A stretch of DNA of 64,000 bases, taken from an uncultured Coprococcus sp. (lineage in GTDB: Bacteria; Bacillota; Clostridia; Lachnospirales; Lachnospiraceae). The stretch spans positions 32,000 through 95,999 of the forward strand of contig CAKQTZ010000009.1 of assembly GCA_934277375.1 (NCBI GenBank), read 5' to 3'. This document shows, one piece after another, positions 7,995 through 16,428 of this stretch (the first letter of the stretch is position 1; each line of letters opens with the position of its first letter). The position numbers and the translations under genes were made by a program. The notes beneath the pieces are model-generated. The model saw nothing but the letters and a program-made list of their open reading frames with translations. It was not told the origin of the DNA and ran no database searches.

Positions 7995-10715
7995 CTACTC
8001 TCCCTTTCCAATTGAAAGGAAACCGCTCTCGTTTGCCTTGAGCAGGAATGCAAGACCTATGTTCTTCTTGCCCTCTTCAGTAGCCTTATATATCTCACCA
8101 GTCTCAACCAATGATTTTGCTATAGCTATAAGAACATCCTTAAACTGCATCATCTGTCGTCTGTCCTTTGAACTCAGCTTGAATATATACTGGTTCTTGG
8201 AGCTTATCAACAATATGCTGAATGTATGTACATTGTCCTTAGAAGCACGGATCGCTGAGCCTATCATTCTTGAGTTAGCGATTATGACATCTGCATTCTC
8301 GTCAGGCAGATACTCTGAAACAATGAGCTTATATATTTTGAGATAATCCTGTTCAGCAGTTGCATTCACCGGCATCTCTGCCACCGCAAACTCAACCACG
8401 GAATCAGCCATCTTGATCGTTCCGCCTTCGTCGTTGATAACCGCATTACATTCCTTAGGAACACACAGTCTGAAGAACTTATTCTCCACAACCTTCTGTC
8501 CCTTTGCAGGTTCTCTGAGTATAAGATCGACATAGTTCATCTCCAGCTTATTCATGGCTACAATTGCCGACTCATCACCTGTCTCTGCAAGATCTATAAG
8601 TGCATCGTACAGACTCCATATCTGCTGTGTAGCCACAGGCACAAGTCCTATGAGTTTTTCAATGGCAGGAACATAACCCATGCTCGCATTCTCTATATAG
8701 AGCTTGATCGCATCATCATGTGAGAGCCCCTTCTCTACCTTGTAATTGATTACCTTAAACAGGTTCTCCTTATCCCAGTCATCAAAATTGGCATTGAAGG
8801 CTTTTTCAAAATACTTGATGCTCTTGATCTCGCCCTTGTAGTTCTCCTGCTTCTCCTGAACCTGATATATACGACCAAGTTCATATCCTGCACGAGCACT
8901 TCCAAGACCCAGCGCCTCAAGATATGCCTTCTCTATCTCATACGGTGTTGCTATATAGAATATCTGTCTCTGCTTCATCATAGCAATCTTGATCGCCGCA
9001 GATTCGCTTCCAGCCTCAACAGCTCTCTCCCACTTGTCGATCGCAGTCTGGAGATCCTCTCCCTTGAGATCCTCAAGATCCTTGATATATCCATCTGCTT
9101 CCTGTATACCATTCTCTCTGGCCTTCTTGAAATATGACAGTGCCTTGACACCATCCCTCTTTGTTCTGAGAAGTCCATAGTAATATATTCTTCCAAGATA
9201 GAACGCCACTCGCTTATGTCCAAGTCTCTCAGCATTTTCATACCAATTCACCGCCTTGACATAATCCTTGAGCTGCTGATCGTACACCATGCCAAGAAGG
9301 AACGCAAGTTCCGGATCCTTTGTGGCCTCAAAGAGCTGTTTCGCATAACTTATAGTCTTCTCCACATCCCTGTACGGGCTGTCCTCATCGTAGTAGAGCT
9401 CTATGAGCAGATAACTTGCCTTTATACTTCCAAGCTTAAGCGCCTGCTTTGCGGCTCTCATGGCTCCCTCGTAATCCTCCAGATAGTAGCAATATACAGC
9501 CTCGTTATAATACTGCATATCCTTTCTGTTTGCACTGTGCTCACTGGCAAGTGTAGGATCAACAAATGCAAATGAGTTGGCAGTTTCGAATATGATCTCT
9601 TCGTACTGCTCTATAATCTCCATGGTCGCACATACGAATCTCATACATGCAAGTCTTCTTCCATGGTAGAATGCAAATGACACAATGCCCTTCTCCATAT
9701 CCTTATGATAATATGTGGTACATATTCCATCAGCATACTCTGTGACATAAGCTTTAAGCTGAAGCTCCTCGTCAAATGCATCATTACAATATCTGAGATA
9801 GTTCTCAAGTGTCATCTTGGAATCTTTTGGTACACTGTCATAATATACATACATAGCAAAATCCTTGTATGTAAGACTTGGTGCGTAATACTCCTCACCG
9901 GTGGACTCATTGATCGTCTTCACCCAGCCCTTTGGAAGTTTATGGATAAATCCTTCCACCTGATCGTGTACATATGTGTACTGATACTGAAGACGGGACG
10001 CCTCTATCACTTTATAACGAGGCTCTTTTCCCTTTGCTTTTCTGGCCTCCGCTATATCAGTATACAGCTTGTCCTTCTCCTCGAATTCAAGGCTGTCACC
10101 GTGCGTACTCATATATTCAACTCTCTCATACGAAGCCTTAGCTTTTGCATCACCTGTATCAGCGAGTTTCTTGTACCACATCATAGCCTTCTCAAGATCT
10201 ACAGGTACAACATAATCACTTTTATTACCATACTCATCTATGCGGTTAAGTCCGCTCTCATAGATGGATCCAAGACTCATATAAGCTGCTTTTATTCCAT
10301 AATCAGTAGCTGCCAGCTCATAATACTTGATAGCCTTAGAAAAGTTCTGCACTTCCAGAAGCATCTTGGCCAATTTGAATATCACATCGCCATCATGGTT
10401 CTGATTCACATACTTCTCATAATACTTTGTTGCCTTGTTAAGATCCACATCGATGACAGCATTCCTGTACTTTCCCTTTTCGTAGAACTCTGCCAACGCT
10501 AGAAGCGCATCATCTCCATACGACTTATACTGCGCATCCATAATTCCAATATCAGCAACCTGTTCCAATATAGTCACCGATTCCTCTGCATCCCCATTAT
10601 CCATAAGGTTCATCGCCTTATTATACTGGAGCTCTACATTGTTGACCGGTTCCTTTCTCTTGGAAAACCTGGATACGAATGGTATCTTCTTTAATAATCC
10701 GTCAAAAAATCCCAT
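7995..10715 (-). CDS. Large TPR/Sel1-repeat protein with two non-repeat modules
   Basis: A 906-residue cytoplasmic-looking protein (no signal peptide) made mostly of TPR/Sel1-like helical pairs such as YEKYVNQNHDGDVIFKLAKMLLE, AIKYYELAATDYGIKAAYMSLGSIYESG, AVNWYENAERLGHKRVAFYLGRIYYYG and SIKYFEKAFNANFDDWDKENLF. These usually scaffold protein complexes. Two non-helical modules interrupt them: one near 240-370 (KGWVKTINESTGEEYY...YVYYDSVP) and one near 750-880 (FFRLCVPKECNAVINDEGG...VEFAVAEMP). They have similar strand patterns and may be duplicated PsbP/DUF1795-like domains. The start at 10715 (MGFFDGLLKKIP) follows GGAGG by 8 nt. It has its own promoter and terminator and so forms a single-gene unit. 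Confidence 0.75.
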   Translation of the reverse strand: MGFFDGLLKKIPFVSRFSKRKEPVNNVELQYNKAMNLMDNGDAEESVTILEQVADIGIMDAQYKSYGDDALLALAEFYEKGKYRNAVIDVDLNKATKYYEKYVNQNHDGDVIFKLAKMLLEVQNFSKAIKYYELAATDYGIKAAYMSLGSIYESGLNRIDEYGNKSDYVVPVDLEKAMMWYKKLADTGDAKAKASYERVEYMSTHGDSLEFEEKDKLYTDIAEARKAKGKEPRYKVIEASRLQYQYTYVHDQVEGFIHKLPKGWVKTINESTGEEYYAPSLTYKDFAMYVYYDSVPKDSKMTLENYLRYCNDAFDEELQLKAYVTEYADGICTTYYHKDMEKGIVSFAFYHGRRLACMRFVCATMEIIEQYEEIIFETANSFAFVDPTLASEHSANRKDMQYYNEAVYCYYLEDYEGAMRAAKQALKLGSIKASYLLIELYYDEDSPYRDVEKTISYAKQLFEATKDPELAFLLGMVYDQQLKDYVKAVNWYENAERLGHKRVAFYLGRIYYYGLLRTKRDGVKALSYFKKARENGIQEADGYIKDLEDLKGEDLQTAIDKWERAVEAGSESAAIKIAMMKQRQIFYIATPYEIEKAYLEALGLGSARAGYELGRIYQVQEKQENYKGEIKSIKYFEKAFNANFDDWDKENLFKVINYKVEKGLSHDDAIKLYIENASMGYVPAIEKLIGLVPVATQQIWSLYDALIDLAETGDESAIVAMNKLEMNYVDLILREPAKGQKVVENKFFRLCVPKECNAVINDEGGTIKMADSVVEFAVAEMPVNATAEQDYLKIYKLIVSEYLPDENADVIIANSRMIGSAIRASKDNVHTFSILLISSKNQYIFKLSSKDRRQMMQFKDVLIAIAKSLVETGEIYKATEEGKKNIGLAFLLKANESGFLSIGKGE

Positions 10716-10752
10716 ATCCTGTTCCTCCGACAAATGTCCATTGATAATTTGT

Positions 10753-10781
10753 ATTTTACCACATACACCCATCCGGCGCAA
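10753..10781 (-). promoter_or_regulatory. Promoter of the TPR/Sel1 gene
   Basis: Minus strand TTGCGC (10776-10781), 17 bp, TAAAAT (10753-10758). It is located 38 nt before the start codon at 10715, between that gene and the Crh-like gene. Confidence 0.55.
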
Positions 10782-10858
10782 TAAAATTACCAATTTATCA
10801 TCAGCGTTTCCCCTTGTTTTGTCTATTGTTGACTTAATCTGCCAAGATCAGGTACTAT

Positions 10859-11116
10859 TTATTTCTCCTGTGTGAGGTATTCTGCCAAAGCTTCAGTTAC
10901 CTTCTCCTCATCTGCACCATCGGCTACAATCTTTATCTCACTGCCATTTGCAAAATTCATGCTCATCATACCCATTATACTCTTTGCATTGATCTTCTTA
11001 TCGCCTGTAACAAGATAAACCTTGCAATCATACTGACTCGCAATCTGAACCAAAACAGCAACAGGTCTCTCCTCTGTTTTTCCATTCATTGATACAACAA
11101 CTGTCTTTTCGATCAT
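10859..11116 (-). CDS. Crh-like HPr-family protein lacking the phosphoacceptor His15
   Basis: An 85-residue HPr-fold protein. HPr normally accepts phosphate from PEP at His15 (GLHARPAA). Here the aligned residues are GKTEERPVAV and position 15 is Glu, so it cannot serve in PTS sugar transport. The regulatory serine is kept at exactly position 46 in NAKSIMGMMSM, the site phosphorylated by HPr kinase. This is the pattern of Bacillus Crh, which has Gln at 15 and works with CcpA in catabolite control. The gene order rapZ-whiA-crh-like matches the Bacillus yvcJ-yvcK-whiA-crh arrangement without yvcK, and hprK lies 4 kb upstream in the same cluster. Start ATG has an AAGGAGG site. A role in carbon regulation is inferred. 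Confidence 0.85.
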   Translation of the reverse strand: MIEKTVVVSMNGKTEERPVAVLVQIASQYDCKVYLVTGDKKINAKSIMGMMSMNFANGSEIKIVADGADEEKVTEALAEYLTQEK

Positions 11117-11137
11117 TACACATCCTCCTTGGGCTTA

Positions 11138-12088
11138 TCAGCAGCCCCGCAAATCTTCTGCGATTTCACTTATTTTTCTTAATCTATGATTAACCCCCGA
11201 CTTCCCTATCGGAGGAGTCATCATCTCTCCCAGCTCCTTGAGCGAAGCATCTTCATTATCCAGTCTGGCAATAGCCAGTTCCTGAAGATTATCCGGAAGA
11301 TAATCTATCCCCCGGGTCTGTATTATGTAATTGATATCATTCACCTGTTTTACTGCTGCACTCACCGTTTTATTCAGATTTGCAGCTTCACAGTTGACTC
11401 TCCTGTTTATATTGTTTCTGATATCTTTTCTTATTCTTATATTCTCCATATCCATCAGGGATATATGTGCGCCCATTATACCAAGCATGTCTACTATCAT
11501 CTCTCCGTCCTTCAGATAGACAACGTAGTATTTCTTTCTCTGTATAATCCGGGCCTCGATACCAAAACCATTTATGATCTCCTGTATAAACTGTGCGCGG
11601 CCCTCGTTATCACATACGATCTCCATGTGATATCCCTTGTTTGGATCACTTATCGAACCTGAAGTCATGAATATGCCTTTCAGGTATGCTCTTCTGCAAC
11701 AATCCTGGCTGACAACCATACGGCTTACTTTCATGAGCTGGCACGGATTTTTCCCTGGCTGAGCCTGCCCATGTTCTATCTTAAGTGTTACCAGAACATT
11801 CCTTACCAACTCAGATGATGGTATCACCATTCTATATACTCTGCTGTTCACACCGGTCCTTTTTACACTGGATTCAGGGATGTAGCCAAACAGCCTTCTT
11901 ATAAGTGCTGCGATCTCCTTGGCTATAACACTTCTCTCAGTCTCTATAACCAGCCTTTCCGGTTCATCTGACCAGTACCTCACATATGCCACCATGGATA
12001 TCATCGCTGCAAGCTCTGCGATCTGGCAATGCCTTGCACCTGATATACTGCCTGCCAGCTCAGCCTTTACTTCTGAAGAAAATGACAT
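11138..12088 (-). CDS. whiA: WhiA-family DNA-binding regulator
   Basis: A 316-residue WhiA homologue of normal length. The N-terminal LAGLIDADG-like region (MSFSSEVKAELAGS, LIRRLFGYIPE, CCRRAYLKGIFMTSGSISDP) has lost endonuclease activity in this family, and the C-terminal helix-turn-helix is clear (LDNEDASLKELGEMMTPPIGKSGVNHRLRKI). In Streptomyces WhiA controls sporulation genes; in Bacillus it affects division and chromosome segregation. Its exact role here is unknown. It lies 19 nt downstream of rapZ and 21 nt upstream of the Crh-like gene, so it is part of an operon. Start ATG follows AGGTGA. Confidence 0.95.
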   Translation of the reverse strand: MSFSSEVKAELAGSISGARHCQIAELAAMISMVAYVRYWSDEPERLVIETERSVIAKEIAALIRRLFGYIPESSVKRTGVNSRVYRMVIPSSELVRNVLVTLKIEHGQAQPGKNPCQLMKVSRMVVSQDCCRRAYLKGIFMTSGSISDPNKGYHMEIVCDNEGRAQFIQEIINGFGIEARIIQRKKYYVVYLKDGEMIVDMLGIMGAHISLMDMENIRIRKDIRNNINRRVNCEAANLNKTVSAAVKQVNDINYIIQTRGIDYLPDNLQELAIARLDNEDASLKELGEMMTPPIGKSGVNHRLRKISEIAEDLRGC

Positions 12089-12107
12089 ATCTTCACCTAC
12101 TATATAT

Positions 12108-12986
12108 CTATAACTTTTTTACTATCGAATCCTTTGCTATATCTCTGTGCAATATCCTGACTGTATATTTGGACTTCTGCAATCTGTCGTATAACGCATT
12201 TGCGATTGTAACCGACCTGTGTTTGCCACCGGTACAGCCAACTGATATCACCAGCTGATTTTTTCCTTCTTTTATATAATTTGGTATCAAAAATGTTACC
12301 AGATCCATGAATTTATCAAGAAACGCCGGTCCCTCCGCACAATTCATCACAAAATCCTGAATCTCCTTATCATTTCCTGTCTTGTCTCTGAGTTCAAGGT
12401 CATAATACGGATTCGGCAGGAACCTTACATCCTGAACTATATCCGAGTCCCTTGGTATGCCGTACTTGAAGCCAAACGACATAACCGTCACTATAAAATT
12501 GGCATACTCCTCATTCTTAACAAATATCTTATCAAGTTCTGCCTTGAATTCCCTGACAAGCAGATTTGATGTATCAATGATATAGTCTGCCTCATTTCTA
12601 AGGAATCCAATAAGCTCCCTCTCTCTTTTTATTCCATCTATTATCCTGCCACCCTTTGGCAGCAATGGCTGTTTCCTTCTTGTCTCTTTATATCTCTTTA
12701 CCAGCGTCTCATCCGAGCAGTCTATATACAATATCTCATACTGCATTCCTTCACGCTTTATCTCCGCAAGGCACGAGTTGAGCTGAGACAATGCTCTTCC
12801 ACTTCTGATATCAACACTGATCGCAACATCATCCACCTGAATCTGTGCATCATATGCTATCTCTGCAAATCTTTTTATTAGCTGAATAGGAAGATTATCG
12901 ACGCAAAAAAAGCCATCATCTTCCAGCGTCTTAAGTGCCGTTGCTTTTCCTGCCCCACTCATACCAGTCACAATAACAAATCTCAT
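12108..12986 (-). CDS. rapZ: RapZ/YvcJ-family nucleotide-binding protein
   Basis: A 292-residue protein of the RapZ (YvcJ) family. The N-terminal P-loop is VTGMSGAGKATALKTLED, with the typical Ser/Thr after Lys replaced by Ala and then Thr. The family signature DDGFFCVDNLP follows, then a Walker B-like ILYIDCSDETLVKRYKETRR. The C-terminal domain ends with VSVGCTGGKHRSVTIANAL, the conserved GCTGG-HRS motif that binds RNA or metabolites. In E. coli RapZ directs RNase E to the glmZ small RNA; in Firmicutes YvcJ hydrolyses GTP and its targets are less clear. The start at 12986 follows AAGGAAG by 6 nt; a longer frame of 13 residues overlaps murB and has no site. Its neighbours are murB and whiA. 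Confidence 0.93.
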   Translation of the reverse strand: MRFVIVTGMSGAGKATALKTLEDDGFFCVDNLPIQLIKRFAEIAYDAQIQVDDVAISVDIRSGRALSQLNSCLAEIKREGMQYEILYIDCSDETLVKRYKETRRKQPLLPKGGRIIDGIKRERELIGFLRNEADYIIDTSNLLVREFKAELDKIFVKNEEYANFIVTVMSFGFKYGIPRDSDIVQDVRFLPNPYYDLELRDKTGNDKEIQDFVMNCAEGPAFLDKFMDLVTFLIPNYIKEGKNQLVISVGCTGGKHRSVTIANALYDRLQKSKYTVRILHRDIAKDSIVKKL

Positions 12987-13021
12987 GTCACACTTCCTTT
13001 TACATATGCACCTGTGGTGAA

Positions 13022-13936
13022 TCAAAAATCACCCAGCATCTTCACTTCCGGCTCCAGCATAACCCCAAAATCATCATCGACCTTCTTCTGAACATCGTGT
13101 ATCAGATCGATAACATCCTGAGCTGTAGCGCATCCTTTGTTTATAACAAATCCACAGTGTTTCTCTGAAACCTGCGCACCACCTACCTGATACCCTCTGA
13201 GTCCTGCATCCATGACCAGTTTTCCGGCATAATACCCTTCAGGTCTCTTGAATGTGGAACCAGCCGACGGATATTCCAGTGGCTGTTTCGAGCGTCTCGC
13301 ATCGGCAAGTTCACTCACTCTGGCATCGATCTCTTCCCGGACTCCGTGTTCCAGCTTCATCGTGACTTCCAGAACAACAAGCTCTTCAGTTTCAATGACA
13401 CTGTGTCTATAGGAAAAATCCATCTGGCTTCCGGAGAAAACATGCATCTTACCTTGTCTATCAAGAGCTTTTACGGACGTAACAACATCCTTCATCTCAC
13501 CGCCATAGGCACCAGCATTCATATAGACAGCGCCGCCTATAGTTCCCGGAATCCCTGATGCGAATTCCAGTCCGGTAAGAGAATTCTCCCTTGCAAGTTT
13601 GCTGACCTTTATCAGCATGGCACCTGCCTGGGCAGTTATGACATCTCCATCTATGGTTACATTATTCATATTATCCATTATATTAATAACCATACCTCTG
13701 TATCCGCTGTCCGAAACCAGAAGATTACTTCCATTACCCAATATAAAATATGGTATATTCTCACACTCACACAGTTCTATGAGCGCGGATATCTGTTCTG
13801 CACCAACAGGTTTTGCAAAATAATCAGCACTCCCGCCTATCCTGAATGTTGTGTGAAGCCTCATCGGCTCATCCTTTAACATATTATCCCGGCCTACGAT
13901 GTCTGCCGCCTTCTGAAATATATCTATACCTGACAT
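13022..13936 (-). CDS. murB: UDP-N-acetylenolpyruvoylglucosamine reductase
   Basis: A 304-residue FAD enzyme that reduces UDP-GlcNAc enolpyruvate to UDP-MurNAc with NADPH, a step of peptidoglycan synthesis in the cytosol. The FAD-binding PCMH-type domain shows TTFRIGGSADYFAKP, LGNGSNLLVSDSGYRG and SGIPGTIGGAVYMNAGAYGGEM. The catalytic part has SYRHSV, AGSTFKRPEGYYAGKLVMDAGLRG with the active-site Ser, and GGAQVSEKHCGFVINKG. It resembles type II MurB. The ATG at 13936 follows TGAGGT. It is the first gene of the murB-rapZ-whiA-crh run, after a 289-bp gap carrying a promoter. Confidence 0.96.
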   Translation of the reverse strand: MSGIDIFQKAADIVGRDNMLKDEPMRLHTTFRIGGSADYFAKPVGAEQISALIELCECENIPYFILGNGSNLLVSDSGYRGMVINIMDNMNNVTIDGDVITAQAGAMLIKVSKLARENSLTGLEFASGIPGTIGGAVYMNAGAYGGEMKDVVTSVKALDRQGKMHVFSGSQMDFSYRHSVIETEELVVLEVTMKLEHGVREEIDARVSELADARRSKQPLEYPSAGSTFKRPEGYYAGKLVMDAGLRGYQVGGAQVSEKHCGFVINKGCATAQDVIDLIHDVQKKVDDDFGVMLEPEVKMLGDF

Positions 13937-14059
13937 ATCAACCTCATAATCATCTGTTTATACATATTATTCCTGATATCATTCCAGCACTACAATATAA
14001 AATATATCATCAGTTCCAGAGGATAATTAATATATAAAAGCCTTCAATGCACTCCGATA

Positions 14060-14117
14060 TGGCGTATTATATCGCCAATAATAAATTCATCATACATTAA
14101 AGACTTTTATAATTCAA
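14060..14117 (-). promoter_or_regulatory. Promoter and leader hairpin before murB
   Basis: In the 289-bp gap between glucokinase and murB the minus strand has TTGAAT (14112-14117), 17 bp and TATGAT (14089-14094). A small hairpin, TGGCG-N8-CGCCA (14060-14077), lies in the predicted leader about 10 nt after the start of transcription. The rest of the gap is AT-rich with no further signal I can support. Confidence 0.4.
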
Positions 14118-14225
14118 TATTAAAAATATATAGAAATTCGTGTACTTTTGAATTTGCTTTGGATATTTTCACAAAACAAACTGTTAAATATTACCTAAAT
14201 TACAAACAGGCTTTATATTTTACAA

Positions 14226-15167
14226 TTATTTTCCAAGGATACTGCATGCCGCTCCATAGATACCGGCATCATTTCCCAGCTCTGCAAGGGCAAATTTTGT
14301 TCCACGGCAGGCATGGAATGCATAATGCTCAAAATAGCGCTGTACCGCATCAGTAAGGATAGCGCCAGCCTTCGACACGCCTCCACCTATAACGAATATC
14401 TCAGGATCTACAACACATGCTATCTGGGCAAGTGAACGTCCAAGTATCTTCGCCTGCTTATCCACAACCTCACCAGCCAGTTCATCTCCAGCCTTAGCCT
14501 GGTCAAATACATCCTTGGCTGTGACTGGGGCAATACTTCTGAGTGCTGAAGGCTTGTCTGTTGCGTCCATAGCCCTGTGTGCAAGGCGAACAACACCTGT
14601 GGCAGATGTATACTGCTCAAGACATCCCTTATTACCGCATCCACAAGTCTCTGACTCTTCATCGTCCACACATATATGACCGATCTCTCCGCCTGCTCCA
14701 TTTACACCAAACAGCATCTTGCCGTTCAATATGATTCCACCGCCAACGCCTGTTCCAAGAGTTACCATGACAACATTGCTGTGGCCCTTGCCACCGCCCT
14801 GCCACATCTCGCCGAGAGCCGCAACATTTGCATCATTACCAGCCTTTACAGGGAATCCCACAAGCGCCTCAAGTTCATCCTCTACGTTTATTATCCCCCA
14901 GCCCAGATTGACACATTTTAATACGGTTCCATCTTCCTTTACAGGTCCAGGTACACCTATTCCCACACCTGTCACATCGCCATTGTCAAGCTTTCTTTCT
15001 GCTATCTTGGCTTTTATGGCCTCTGCGATATCTGGAAGAACATTCTTTCCACCGTCCTGTGTGCGGGTTTTAATCTCCCACTTCTCCATGAGGTCTCCAT
15101 CCACTGTGAAGAGTCCCATCTTTACTGTTGTTCCTCCGACATCCACTCCAAATACATACTTTGCCAT
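14226..15167 (-). CDS. glcK: ROK-family glucokinase
   Basis: A 313-residue sugar kinase of the ROK family that should phosphorylate glucose to glucose-6-phosphate with ATP. The phosphate-binding motif is FGVDVGGTTVKMGLFT at the N-terminus, the adenosine/phosphate loop is MVTLGTGVGGGIILNG, and the ROK zinc-binding cysteines are in CGCGNKGCLEQYTSATG (one CxCxxxxC set) after EIGHICVDD. The substrate-binding aspartate lies in GNDANVAALGE. The length is typical. An ATG with AAGGAG starts the gene, 46 nt after hprK. The pairing with hprK and a Crh-like protein ties glycolytic entry to carbon regulation. Confidence 0.93.
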   Translation of the reverse strand: MAKYVFGVDVGGTTVKMGLFTVDGDLMEKWEIKTRTQDGGKNVLPDIAEAIKAKIAERKLDNGDVTGVGIGVPGPVKEDGTVLKCVNLGWGIINVEDELEALVGFPVKAGNDANVAALGEMWQGGGKGHSNVVMVTLGTGVGGGIILNGKMLFGVNGAGGEIGHICVDDEESETCGCGNKGCLEQYTSATGVVRLAHRAMDATDKPSALRSIAPVTAKDVFDQAKAGDELAGEVVDKQAKILGRSLAQIACVVDPEIFVIGGGVSKAGAILTDAVQRYFEHYAFHACRGTKFALAELGNDAGIYGAACSILGK

Positions 15168-15213
15168 GATAATTCTCCTTCCATCTTCTCCGCATTTATT
15201 TTAAATCTGATAT

Positions 15214-16161
15214 CTATTGCTTGTCTCCGCCATTGCCCTTCATGATATTCTGGGTGACTCTGTTGTAGAGTTCCTGCGCAGCATTGTAGCCCATCTTCTT
15301 CTGTCTATGGTTAACGGCCGCTGACTCTACTATGATCGCTATATTTCTTCCCGGTCTGATAGGTATGTTATGCGATACGACCTTGTTGCCAAGGAATTCC
15401 ATGTAGTTATCCTCTAGTCCCAGCCGGTCATACTCTGTGTCCTTACTCCACTCCTCAAGATTTATTACAAGATCTATATTCTGATCAATCTTTACACACT
15501 CAACACCAAACAGAGATTTTACATCGATTATTCCTATACCTCTGAGCTCTATAAAGTGTCTTGTTATATCAGGAGCACGTCCTACAAGTGTTGCATCACT
15601 GACCTTCTTGATCTCCACAACATCATCCGCAACCAGTCTGTGTCCTCTCTTGAGCAGCTCAAGAGCAGCCTCGGACTTACCTATACCACTCTCTCCCATG
15701 ATGAGTACACCCTCACCATATACATCCACAAGAACGGCGTGAACCGAAATCCTCGGAGCGAGCTCAACATGAAGCCATCTGTCCACCTCATGTACAAATG
15801 CCGATGTAACCGCATCTGATGTGAGTACCGGAACTCCATGTTTCTTGGCCATCTCTATTATAAACGGATATGGCTCAAGACCACGGCAGAATATGAGACA
15901 TGGCGGCTTATATGAGAAGAACTCATCCATGATTCTCTTATTCTCCTCCTCCGTGTGCATAGCTGCTACATATGCATGCTCTACATTACCACATATCTGT
16001 ATCCTTCCGGCATCAAAATGCTCAAAAAAGCCCCCAAACTGCACAGCAGGTCTGTTCATACCCGGATCCTGTATCAGAATCTTGTCAGTGTCGATCTCCG
16101 GCGTATGATTTTTCAGGCTCATCTTCTCAATAAGCTGTGTAACTGTAACACTGTAAACCAT
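15214..16161 (-). CDS. hprK: HPr kinase/phosphorylase
   Basis: A 315-residue bifunctional enzyme that phosphorylates HPr and Crh at Ser46 with ATP when fructose-1,6-bisphosphate is high, and removes the phosphate when inorganic phosphate is high. The Walker A is MGESGIGKSEAALELLKRGHRLVADD, preceded by SVHAVLVDVYGEG with the family His. The hexamer signature is IELRGIGIIDVKSLFGV. The N-terminal third is the variable domain. The start ATG at 16161 follows ACAGGA. It heads the cluster and has a near-perfect promoter at 16280-16309, leaving a leader of about 110 nt. A Ser46-bearing target is encoded in the same cluster. Confidence 0.96.
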   Translation of the reverse strand: MVYSVTVTQLIEKMSLKNHTPEIDTDKILIQDPGMNRPAVQFGGFFEHFDAGRIQICGNVEHAYVAAMHTEEENKRIMDEFFSYKPPCLIFCRGLEPYPFIIEMAKKHGVPVLTSDAVTSAFVHEVDRWLHVELAPRISVHAVLVDVYGEGVLIMGESGIGKSEAALELLKRGHRLVADDVVEIKKVSDATLVGRAPDITRHFIELRGIGIIDVKSLFGVECVKIDQNIDLVINLEEWSKDTEYDRLGLEDNYMEFLGNKVVSHNIPIRPGRNIAIIVESAAVNHRQKKMGYNAAQELYNRVTQNIMKGNGGDKQ

Positions 16162-16279
16162 ATAAATCCTGTGTGATGACTGATTGCCAGCATCAGCTTC
16201 CTTTCTTTATTTATACATATTTCTGCACTGTTTCCGTCCTGCAAAAACGAATCTCCCCAGGGCACCACAGTTATAATTA

Positions 16280-16309
16280 ATTATACTTACCCACACAAAG
16301 TATTGTCAA
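16280..16309 (-). promoter_or_regulatory. Strong promoter of hprK
   Basis: Minus strand TTGACA (16304-16309), an 18-bp spacer and TATAAT (16280-16285). Both hexamers are full consensus. Transcription should start near 16273, about 110 nt before the hprK ATG. Confidence 0.8.
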
Positions 16310-16374
16310 GCCAGCCGACATAAAAACAGCCATATTTTGACAGTATGGCATTTCCATTTTCTCTTATTTTACAG

Positions 16375-16404
16375 ATGACACGGCTCACAGCACAGTGATA
16401 TACT
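16375..16404 (+). promoter_or_regulatory. Possible promoter of uvrC
   Basis: Plus strand ATGACA (16375-16380), 18 bp, TATACT (16399-16404), with the uvrC ATG at 16429 after a GAGGTG site. Moderate match; divergent from the hprK promoter. Confidence 0.4.
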
Positions 16405-16428
16405 TATCTAAGATTTTGAGGTGATTAT

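Noticed and set aside
15821..16108. Plus-strand frame antisense to hprK
   Set aside because: Covers a fully recognised hprK; composition is that of a reverse frame.
16337..16368. TTGACA at 16337 as the uvrC promoter
   Set aside because: No -10 hexamer at a suitable distance; the later ATGACA/TATACT pair is better.
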